Source: Auxenochlorella pyrenoidosa
Lineage: Eukaryota > Chlorophyta > Trebouxiophyceae > Chlorellales > Chlorellaceae
Direction of reading: 5' to 3'
Assembly: GCA_001430745.1 (NCBI GenBank)
Contig: KQ481993.1
Coordinates: 1,440,950 to 1,463,705 of the forward strand
Length of the DNA: 22,756 nt
A model generated the notes under the pieces. The model ran no database searches, was not told the origin of the DNA, and worked only from the letters and a program-made list of their open reading frames with translations. Shown one piece after another: positions 9,267 to 18,012 of the stretch; position 1 is the stretch's first letter, and every line of letters starts with the position of its first letter. The position numbers and the translations under genes are program-made.

Positions 9267-11901
9267 CTGCTGGTGCTGCTCCGGCTGCTGCCACGGCGGC
9301 AGCTGCCCTGGCATCGACATGTTCTGTCGCATGTAGTCTGCTGTCGCCATGACCTGCTGAGTTGGCACCATGCCAAATGCGGCCACATGTGCAAACTGCG
9401 TCGCTGCCAGGGGAGAGGCGGTTCCTATCTGGGGGCCTGGCATGGGGTGGCCGTAAGCAGGGTAGTAAAAGGCAGGCACCATGACAGCTCCTGGGTACCC
9501 TGCGGCAAGTAGGTAGGTGGGGGTTGGGAGTCAGGGCACGAGCACGGCGCCCTGTGCTTGGGCATGACTGAACCCCAGCTGTTCATCCAATGATGCTGCA
9601 CAACCTTAATGCTGAAGCATGATCTTAGGCAACGCCGCTGGCAACGGCGGCGGTTGCGCAAGCAGCAGCAGCAAAGGACATCGGCAGCGGAAGAGGAGAG
9701 CACCTGGCGAGGCTGCCATGACAGGCAGCATGGCTGCGATGTCGCCGCCAGGCGGCGCTGCTGCCCTGCCCTGGCCGGCAAACGGGGCGACCGCTGGGCT
9801 CCCGCCCCCCTCCCAGCCAAGGGCAGTGTGCGCTGCCCGCTGCCGGTCACGGGCCCATGTCAGGCGGAGCGCCCGCCCCGCCAGCTGCGCAGCAGGGGTT
9901 GGCGTGAGGCAGCTGTTGGCTAAACGTTTGGCGTTAATCGGCAGCGCCACCCGCAGCAGGCTGAGTGAAAGCACTGGGCGGAGGCGCAAAGGACACGCCA
10001 GTGCGGAAACACAGCGGGGGGCGTGGGTGTTGGGGTGGGTGCTCTCTAGCTCCACAGTGACGCGGATGCAGGACAGCGCTGGTGCAGGCGGCGGGCGCAT
10101 CTCACCAGCGTCCCATCAAACATCTGCATGGCCTGCTGGGCCTGGTCCGCGGTGGCGAAGCGCACGATGCCGCAGCTGGAGGGGAGCAGCGGGGGCCGTG
10201 CAGAAGGCATCTTATGTCGCGGGCATGATGCACCAGGCCGAACCTCTTCTGGTGCCGAAACCTGCTGCTCCACGCTGGGGGCACTCGACAGAGGGTTCCA
10301 GCGGCTGTTGGTGGACCTGCACTTGCTGCGCAAGGCACAGAGCTGCCTGGGGCCAGCCCCGCTGCCGACTGGGAACGCACCGGCTGGTGCCGTCGGGGCG
10401 GCGCATCACCCGGGTGGACACGACCCCGGCGTGGGGCCCAAAGTGTTGGCCCAGCATTCCTTCGTCCACCTCTGGCCTGCAGCACACAGCGATGCAGGAA
10501 AGGAAGGGAGTGTGTTGCCCAACAAGGGTGCATGGTGGTGGGGACGTACCGGCTGCCAGGCACAGTAACTGCAGTGTGCGCAGTGTGTAAACAGTGCGCG
10601 CTGGTTGGCTGGTCGCAGCCAGGCAAGGCTGCAAGCCGAGCTGGCCTGCCACTGCCAGGGCCCAGCCCCACGCACGCGAGCGAGCGCGCATAGAGCGCCT
10701 CGTTTGGCGTGACCGGCTCGCTGGGCAAGGCACCACTCCAGGGGGCCGCAGGGTAGACAGCAGGCTGAGTTTGGCCGGTTACGCCTGCCATGCCGGGCAG
10801 GGACGGCGGCCGCGGCAGCTGGCCAGCGCTCCCCGACTGCATGCTGCTAGCGCTGGAGCTGCGGCTGCCTCGGGACTGCCCCTGGTGCTGCGCTGTGGGC
10901 AGCGCGCCTGCCAGCAGCCAAGGCCACGGATCTGGCGCGTCGTGCCGCTGCCGCTGCTGCTGCCGCTGCTGCTGCGCCCGCTGGTATGCGCCACAGGGCG
11001 GCTGCTGCTGGGCGCCACGTGCACGCCCGGCAGCCGGCGCCGGCAACCCAGGCTGGGGGCCCAGGCCCGAGCTTGTGGGCGGGCCTGTGGTCTGGCCCTG
11101 CTCCTGGGCTGGCAGCTGGTCGCGGTAGACGTTGCGCACGGTGGGCCTGCACCCGTCGAGCTCCAGCCCCTGGCCAATCTCCTCTGCCGCCAGCATCGCC
11201 TCCTGGTCGTAAAAGTTGATGAAGGCCACGCCGGCGCTGACCCCCGCCTCATCGGTCACCAGCCGCAGCCGCTTGATGCGTCCTGAGGGCGGGGGCAGCA
11301 CAACAACGTTTGTTAACTCAACATTTGTTAGGACGGTGCAACAAAGAGAGCAACAAGGGCTAGAAGGAAACCTCCGCCCACGGTGCAGGCAGAACAAGTA
11401 TACACAGAGTGGCACAGGACGCAGAGTGGCACAGCCCCTGCGGTACATGGGAAATACAGCAGGTGCGCGCGGGGTGCACACCCATCCCCCCTGAAGGGGG
11501 TGCACACCCATCCCCCCAGGCCTGAAGGGCCTGCCCGCCATCCCACCTGCCAAGCGGAACACATCTGCAAGCGCACACGCTGTGGTGGCTGGGGACAAGC
11601 CCCGAACCTGCCGCACAGTGGACGGGAGGCAGCAGTCAGGTTGAAACGTTGGTACACGCAGCGGCAGCAAGGCTTGCAGGCATGTGCTTGCTTGAGCTGA
11701 AAGTCACGACTGCAGCAAAGGCTCTACAGCGCAGCTTCTCAGCACCCTGCGCCTGCGCACCACTACTGCAGGCTTCGCCTGCCCCTTGCGGCGCGGCTGC
11801 GCCCTGACGGTCCCCTGGTGGTGCAATGGCGGCACCTGCTGCTGCTGCTGCTGCGGCGGCGGCTGCGGCTGCGGCGGCGGCGGCGACTGTGGCTGCTCTT
11901 G

Positions 11902-11932
<31 letters not shown>

Positions 11933-12078
11933 TCATGCTGCTGCTCATGCAGGCCGCGTTGCATATGCATGTCAGCCGTGGCAGCGATGACCCCATCGCG
12001 ATGTGGCGGTGCCACAGGCGCATGGGCCGTCGCTTGTGGGCCCCCGCCGCGCGTGGTGGCGGACAGCAGTTTATCCAC
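8616..12078 (-). CDS. Two-RRM RNA-binding protein with polyglutamine tracts (ends unresolved)
   Basis: Probable single-stranded RNA (or DNA) binding regulator. Modelled exons, 5' to 3': 12078(or upstream)-11761, 11607-11547, 11282-10676, 10476-10381, 10175-10106, 9884-9704, 9499-8616; all internal phases agree. The first exon is a Gln/Pro tract. RRM1 runs from AVVVRGLSPATTACALADVF through IKRLRLVTDEAG and GVAFINFYDQEAM. After a Gln/Ser/Pro linker, RRM2 runs from EALYARSLAPEVDEGML through GVVSTRVMRRPDGTSR, CGIVRFATADQAQQAM, FDGTL and LAGRALRLTWARDR. RRM2 recalls the MSSP/RBMS family (STR, GTSRG, FNG pattern, from memory). The tail is rich in Gln/Glu/Pro/Tyr. Candidate starts include the in-frame ATGs at 11970 and 11964, but upstream exons near 12540-12598 are possible. 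The 3' end is doubtful because codon-position GC shifts to another frame below about 8750. Confidence 0.74.
8885..8975 (-). repeat. CAG/GAG repeat coding Gln/Glu tract
   Basis: On the - strand, imperfect CAG and GAG codons encode alternating Gln and Glu runs in the last modelled exon of the RRM gene. On the + strand it reads as CTG/CTC and gives spurious leucine-rich frames. Confidence 0.85.
9235..9290 (-). repeat. CAG repeat coding polyglutamine
   Basis: The run of CTG triplets on the + strand encodes about nine consecutive Gln after a WQQPEQHQQW segment in the RRM protein. The tract is flanked by further Gln- and His-rich sequence. Confidence 0.85.
11471..11520. repeat. 26-bp tandem duplication in an RRM-gene intron
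   Basis: Two nearly identical units with a 26-base period, starting at 11471 and 11497. Each contains TGCACACCCATCCCCC. They lie in the intron between the two exons that encode RRM1 (11546-11283). Confidence 0.85.
11833..11950 (-). repeat. CAG/CAA repeat coding the N-terminal Gln/Pro tract
   Basis: CAG and CAA codons encode Gln runs interleaved with a Pro/Gln segment just upstream of RRM1. The alternative frame would give polyserine. The Gln frame is preferred because it joins in phase to RRM1 strand beta-1 through the donor at 11760. Confidence 0.8.
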
Positions 12079-12598
12079 AGGGGCAGCCGCCGCTCATTCC
12101 ACGCAGACTGCGATGTGCCCGTAAGCATGCCCCTCGCGATCGCCGCCTGCCTGCTCCAGCTCAGTGCCGCTCTGCCCCACGCTGCCGGGCAGCTGCTGCA
12201 CCTCCTCTGCCGGTGTAGAAGGGTTCAGATTGCTGCCTGCACAGCAAGTGCCAAGGGAACAGAGCTGGTGTGTTGAGGTGATAAAATCCAGCGCACAGCT
12301 TGTGGCGCCGTAAGGCCGGGCCACCTGTCGAGGCACGGCGGCAATATGGTCCCAATACTCCCTTCTCCGAGCTTCCTTCGCCCGGCGTCCGTGGCCCTGT
12401 CTCAGGGCGGTGGGGCAAATGCGCCTCAGGGGAGCGCAGGCGGCCGCAAGCGCTCCTGCTTGCTAACGCGAGAGCTGCCTCACCGCAGTACTGGTTACAC
12501 ACACCGGCGGCCCCCGGGCCAGCTGAAACCGCTCGCTCATGGTTCAGTTTCCCGCGCGCCCCGCCTTCTCCGTCGAGCTCTTCACTGTCGCTGGCCAT

Positions 12599-13035
12599 AA
12601 GTCCATGGATGCTCGCCGACAACCCAGCACGTTGCTCGTAGGTGACGAGTTATTGCAGCTGTTTGATGCTGCAAGCCAACTTGGGTGGCCCAAAAGCTCA
12701 GCCTGAGGTGCCACGTCGCCCTTGGGCCTCCGCCATCCCAAACACTGGAGAGCTCCTGCGCCGCTGCACTAATCGCTCAATGGTGTTCCAGCCTGATTCG
12801 GTCAAAACCTTTGCTCCAGCGAGCGAGCCGGTTCTTGTCGTTGTCGGCACCCTTCGTAGCCGAGCTACAAACCAAGTGCAGGCTTGGTAAGGCCTGCCTA
12901 CCGCCAGGGCTTCACGATCGCCGAACGATGCTGACGGTTGGCTCAGAGCCCAACTGCCTCTTGCCGCCTCAGCGGGCAGTTAACAGCCGACGCGGCAGCG
13001 CTTGTTATCAGAGGGCCGCGCACTTCAGGCCGAAA
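12599..13035. other. Intergenic region between RRM gene 5' end and P450 copy B 3' end
   Basis: About 440 bases with no supported gene. They probably hold the promoter and 5' UTR of the RRM gene on the - strand, plus the end of the P450 copy B transcript. The stretch near 13030-13110 is clearly richer in A/T than the surroundings, as expected around a poly(A) site. Confidence 0.5.
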
Positions 13036-13040
13036 TTACA
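13036..13040 (-). promoter_or_regulatory. TGTAA poly(A) signal of P450 copy B
   Basis: TTACA on the + strand (TGTAA on the - strand) lies about 170 bases downstream of the copy B stop codon, inside an A/T-rich stretch. Confidence 0.55.
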
Positions 13041-13209
13041 TCAAACTACTGAGAGCCCGGATGCCATACTTGAAAGATAACGCTACAAATAAAATCAAAT
13101 CTGACCTATGCGCCTCGCAATGACTGTGCACGTGCAAGGTGCCGGCGGATGTCGACATTGCTGAAGGCGCTGCATTGCACTGCTTTGCTCGACCCAGATC
13201 ATGCACACC

Positions 13210-16200
13210 TCACTGCTGCTTCTGCACCGCTTCGAAGCGCGCCGGCATGCCATCCTTGGGGCGCGCCAGCGGGAAGAGCGCCCAGGGCGAGTCGGGGTCA
13301 AGCACTGTGAGTTTGTGGCCGCGGAACACCGCCGCCAGCAGCATCTTCATCTCCACCATAGCAAGCAGCCAGCCCAGGCACAGCCTGCGTGGAGCGCGTG
13401 GGGCGCACAAGCAGTGAGTGCAGCAGGGCAATGCCCACGCAGCACTACCGGTTGCACGCAATGCAGCGCAGGCTGAGGCAGCCCAACGCGCACCTGGGAC
13501 CGCCGCCAAAGGGGATCCAGGCCCCCGCCTTCTGCGCCGCGCCGTTGAGCCAGCGCTCGGGCTTGAACTGCAGCGGGTCGGCCTCGCCCGCCCACCTGCA
13601 GGGGGCGGGGATCTCGTATTGACGCAGCAGGCAGGGAGGGCACAGCAGGTCCGCGCCAGCACACCACTAGTGAATGCTGATTCAACCGCCTCGCCTGCAG
13701 CCGTTCAGCCCAGCCCACCTGGCGTCGGTCAGCAGCGGCTGCGCCAGGCTGCACTGCATGCGCGTGCCCTTGGGGATGTGGTGCCCTGCCAGCTCAAAGT
13801 CCTGCAGAGGAGGCCGGCACAGCGCCCTCAGCATGCAGACCTTTCTGTGTGCCGGCAGGAGGCGCGAGGGGTGGGGTTTGTGAGCGAGGGCACTCTAGGC
13901 TCCTGCTGCCATGCGGTTGGGACGGGGGCGAGCTTGAGGGGGGGAGGGTGCCACTGTGCCGCACTGACTCGCTGCGCCTGCCTGCGTGCCTGCCTGCCTG
14001 CCTGCCTGGCGCTCAGGCTCACCGTGAGGGCCACCCGGGGGAATCCGGCGATGATGGGCTTGATCCTGAGCACCTCGCGGATCACGCCCTCTGCAGCGCA
14101 TGCGCATCAGGGCACAGCGGTCGCGCACATGCAGCCAAGCAGGGGGCAGGGACGCTACTCTGCCGCATGGGCTCTCAATTCCTCACTGTGGACTCTGCCG
14201 CATGGGCTCTCAATTCCTCACTGTGGGGACCAAGCCTGCTGATGCAGGGCAGCTAACGAACAGCACGCCAGGCAGGCGGCAGGCTGGCCGGCCGGCAGGC
14301 AGGCAGGGATTGTCCTGGGCCACTGTGCGGGAGGGCCAGGCGGCACAGCGGGGCGCAGCGGGGCGTGGCGCACCTGCATACGGCATGTCGTCCAGCGCCT
14401 CCTCCGTCAGCTCCGGGCCGTGCTTGGCCAGCACCTGGGCCTGCGCGCATATATGATGCATCATGCAAGTGACAGTGAGGCGTGCAGGGGAGGGGGTGAC
14501 AGTCGGGGCGGGGCGAGTGCCTGGCCGGTGCCTGAGCTCGCTCTCTGACGGCGGAGCATGCCTGGGGGCGCGAGCGGGCGCGCGGCGCACTGGGTTGGCA
14601 CGCGCAGCGCACCTGCTCCTCGCGCAGGCGCTCTGCTGCCTCGGGGTGGAGGTGCAGGAAGTGGAAGATGCGGGTGAGGGAGGTGGCCGAGGTGTCATGC
14701 CCGGCAAACAGCATGACCAGCACGTTGTCGCAGATCTGCTCCCTGCAGGGAGCAGCACGGCACGGCAGGGCACAGCACGGCGTGGGTGGCAGCGCACCGC
14801 ATCGCGCCACGGGCAGCACCTGCACGCGAGGGTCTCGCAGCAAGTGCAGGCAGCCAGCCGGCGGTGAACCCCCCGCGTGCCGCCCGCCGACAGCGCCGCC
14901 GCCTGCCCATTGCGCTCAGCCGCGCCGCCTGGCGGCAACGCCCCCCGCGCCTCGTGCGCCCGCCCGCGCCCCTTGCCTGGTCAGCCCCTTGCCCTCCTCA
15001 TCCTCGCTGGCAAGTAGCAGGTCCAGCGCCGTCAGCTGCCCCTCCTCGCGCCCAGCCCGCCCCTCCGCCTTGTCCTGCTGCTTCCGAGCCTCGAGCAAAT
15101 CCAGGCTGGCGTTGATGCGCTCCATCAGGCCGGCCCGCGCCTTCATGCCGCGCGCAAAGGCGGTGCCGGGGATGGCGATGGGGAAGCTGCAGGGGCGGGC
15201 AGGAGAGGACCGGGCAGTGGTGGCTGTGATGGTGGTGCGCAGAGGCGGGAAATGTGGGACGGCGGGACGGGGTGGGGGAGTAGGGCGCAGGAGCATGCTG
15301 GGTGCAGCAGACAAACGTCGGCAGGGAGAGTGCATCTGGGGCGGCTGGTAAAAGGCCTGTCAAAGCCAGCATGGCCAGCACACGCGCTGCCGCGGGCCCG
15401 CTCCATTCCTGCCTCCCCTTCGCCCAAACGCCCGGCCAGTGATTCGCGACCCACCAGGCTGCAAGCACAGTGGGCGCGGCTGAGAGACTGGAACCACAGC
15501 ATGCTGTGTCCAGCCCACCTGAACAGGCCGTCGAGCCAGTCCTTGAAGAGGGCGTTCACGCGCTCAAAGCCGTCGGGGCCGGGCCGCGTCCAGCTGTCAT
15601 CAAATCCGGCAATGATACCAACGGCCACGCGGAAGGTGAACCACTTCATCTCGTTGTAGGTGCTGGAAGAAGGGGGGCAGGCCAGGGTGGGCGGGGCCGT
15701 GTGGGCGGGGCGCAGCAAAGGCCCTTGACGCAGGCGCCGCAGTCAGCGGATGCACGGCAGCGTGCGGACGGCCGCCGCAAGTGGTGGGGAGGAGGGGGCA
15801 CAGGCGGCAGGCCTGACGGGGGGGGCCAGGGGCCGGGGCCGACTCACAGAATGTCACCCTGCGCGGCCCACTTCTGCACCGCCTCCTCGGCCATAGCCTG
15901 CAGGACTTAACATGTAATTGATTAAACGATTGCCTACAGGCACACGCGGTGCACAGGCTGCTCCCAAGCCAGCCATTGGTGCCGCAGAAGGGGCGCACCC
16001 AGCTCGATGGTTGGGCGTGCGGGGCGCACACCAGCAGACGCTGCCAAGCTCAAGAGAGCAAAGTACAAGGAGCAACGGCCCTGTGGGCAGCAACATGCCT
16101 GCCGCCTCTGTTGCACCGACCTGCATGCGTGGCATGTAGCCTCGGATCGCCTTGGGGGTGAAGGCTGCCTGGACCAGGCGCCTGCAGCGGGGCGCGAGGT

Positions 16201-17275
16201 GGGTGATGAGTGCAGGGGGCAGCGAGGCTGCTCCAGATCGACAGCAGACAGCGCAGGCTGGACGGGTGCTAAAGCAGGGCAAGCGCCGGTGACCAACCGC
16301 ACGGGCTGTGGCAGCTGCATGCCAGGGCAGGCAGCAGCCAGAGCCGCGCCGGTCAGCGCACTCACTTGATGCGCATGTGCTGCTTTCCGGCGAGGTTGGA
16401 GATGCCCTGCTTGCCCACCAGGTGCTGCACAGAGGGCGGGTAGTCGGCCTCGACTGCGGGCAGGGAGGGAGGGGAGGCCAGCGGGCGGGCAGGCTCAAGG
16501 GGGGCGAGAGGGGCACAAGGGCGCGGGAGCATTGTGCGAATACGTTGCGGGCAGCTGGACACAGCTGTGGCACAAAAACCCGCGCCACAGTGGCGAATCA
16601 CGATCGCACAATGCTCTTGTGCGACACAGGCTGGCGGCGCATGCCGGGCGGCGTGCTGCATTGCATGCAACCTTCCAGCACGGCGCGACAATGCTGACGA
16701 GGCGGGCATTCAGGCGCGCGGCGAGGTGCTGAGGAGGGGTTACAAAACGCAGGCTCGAGCTGCGCAGACCAGCTGGCATGCAGCAGCTGGTAGCAGGCCG
16801 GCTCGAGCGCACCGATTGTGTGCTCGCCCTTGAGAAGGCGCATGTTGGCTTCGTAGTCGCCCACCATGAGCAGGCGCCGCCCCAGGAACCGCCACCAGAA
16901 GACCGGGCCAAACGCGGCATGCTGCTTGACTGGATCCGGGAAGTCGCCCTTGACTGTCACATCCAGCGCCAAATCGCTGCGCAGGGGCAAGCGGGGGGGG
17001 AGCAAGGCAGCTTTGGTGGGCGGCGGCGTCGCGGAGCATGCGCGCGCACTGGCTCGCCAGCCCAGCGCCCCACAACCGCCGGCACCTCTGCCCTTGAGGC
17101 AAGCGACGCACCTCCAGAAGGGGAACGGGTTTGGGATGGGCTTGGCGCCCTGGCCGGGTTCGTCGCCGCTGCTGCGCCGCTGCCGGGAAACGAGGATAGC
17201 CACTGCCAGAATGGCCACCGCCGTGGCGGCCACTGGCAGCGCTCCTGGCAGCTCGAGGTTCGCCACTGGCACCAT
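13210..17275 (-). CDS. Cytochrome P450, CYP85-clan-like (copy B)
   Basis: Paralogue of copy A on the opposite strand. Thirteen exons are modelled: 17275-17112, 16976-16813, 16453-16366, 16181-16121, 15897-15848, 15662-15519, 15186-14977, 14742-14613, 14440-14374, 14090-14023, 13801-13719, 13595-13494, 13384-13210 (501 residues). An N-terminal hydrophobic anchor (about 13-29) precedes KPIPNPFPFW. AGHDT is at 307-311, EVLR at 365-368, PERW at 422-425, and the haem ligand Cys446 lies in FGGGPRLCLG. The C-helix region reads GKQHMRIKRLVQAAF, a normal P450 form. Exons 6 and 8-12 have the same lengths as in copy A, and intron 7 is GC-AG in both. Compared with A, this copy has an intron after the RMQ codon (16120-15898) and lacks the one that splits A before IKQH. 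The start ATG at 17275 was chosen because in-frame ORF extension upstream has only a TTG. Substrate unknown. Confidence 0.95.
13984..14008. repeat. TGCC tetranucleotide repeat in a P450 copy B intron
   Basis: Four to five TGCC units lie in intron 10 of copy B, close to its donor. The matching intron of copy A lacks it. Confidence 0.75.
14157..14226. repeat. 35-bp perfect tandem duplication in a P450 copy B intron
   Basis: Two identical 35-base units (14157-14191 and 14192-14226) lie in intron 9 of copy B. A diverged single copy of the same sequence is recognisable on the sense strand of the matching intron of copy A, near 4655-4690. The duplication therefore happened after the two genes separated. 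Confidence 0.92.
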
Positions 17276-18012
17276 GGGCCCCGTCCGCACTGAGCAAACT
17301 GCTCGCCGACTGGTCGCCAGCAAAGAGCCTTCCGAGCCGACTACGCCTCGCCTGCCGCGGGGTGCGGGCAGCCACTGCTCCTAGCCGGTGTGATTTGTGG
17401 GCATCGGCGGGCAATCATGTGGCAGCCCTGATGGCTGATGCATGGTACTGCATGGGGCGCAGCGCAGCGCGGGCGGGTGCGGTCGGTGTACCTACCACCG
17501 GCCTTCAAAGCTGGAGTGCAGGGTACAGAGGTGTACGCGGACTTGCACCAATGCAGCACAGCGTTTAGGCAGCCATGAATGCTGCACACTGGCACTCCCA
17601 CATGTGTGCATCTTCCGCTGTTCTGGCACGCAACAATCGGAAGGCTCACACTACACACTTTACACGAACAACTAGCAGGCAGATAACGCGCATAGTGAAT
17701 CTTGGCCGTCACGCCATTCCTAATGCATGATACAATGGCCTGTATGCTCTGGAGGCAAGGATAACACATGGTAGACAGATATGGGCGGCGCGGCAGTGCG
17801 GCGAGCACCCGCCCGCCGACAGCGGCGCAGCCGGATCGCGGCCCAGCGGGCAGGGCTGCCGACACCCTGCCCGCCCTCAAAGCAGAGCAAACGTGGTACA
17901 AAGCCCACAGGAGAGCCCAGCTGTGCACGCTACGAGCACTGCTGCGTGGGTGCCTCCCTCGAGAACAGGTGGCCGGGCCTCTTTGAGCACCTGCTCGTGA
18001 GCAGCGGCAGCG
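17276..18012. other. Intergenic region between P450 copy B 5' end and mannanase 3' end
   Basis: About 740 bases. The lower part (17276-17650) should hold the promoter of P450 copy B; the upper part is mannanase 3' UTR, with a TGTAA (- strand) at 17664-17660, about 350 bases after its stop. No extra coding exon, RNA gene or clear TATA element could be supported. Confidence 0.5.
17660..17664 (-). promoter_or_regulatory. TGTAA poly(A) signal, probably of the mannanase gene
   Basis: TTACA on the + strand is TGTAA on the - strand, downstream of the mannanase stop at 18013. The 350-base distance is long, so the assignment is tentative. Confidence 0.45.

Noticed and set aside
8833..9512. Leucine- or cysteine-rich + strand frames that look like membrane or metal-binding proteins
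   Set aside because: They are the reverse strand of CAG repeats in the RRM gene. CTG and TGC runs give Leu or Cys tracts without other coding signs.
11786..12276. Cys/Gly-rich and Leu-rich + strand frames
   Set aside because: Antisense of the first polyglutamine exon of the RRM gene; composition is explained by the repeat.
12140..12600. Possible N-terminal exons of the RRM gene (frames starting at 12598 or 12540, and the AEEVQQLPGSVG segment near 12210)
   Set aside because: They show some coding-like composition, but I found no consistent donor/acceptor chain in phase with the polyglutamine exon, so they are not included in the CDS.
13418..14242. Long + strand open frame opposite P450 copy B
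   Set aside because: It is antisense to exons 9-12 of copy B and shows no family motif of its own. The same shadow occurs opposite copy A at 4672-5742 on the - strand.
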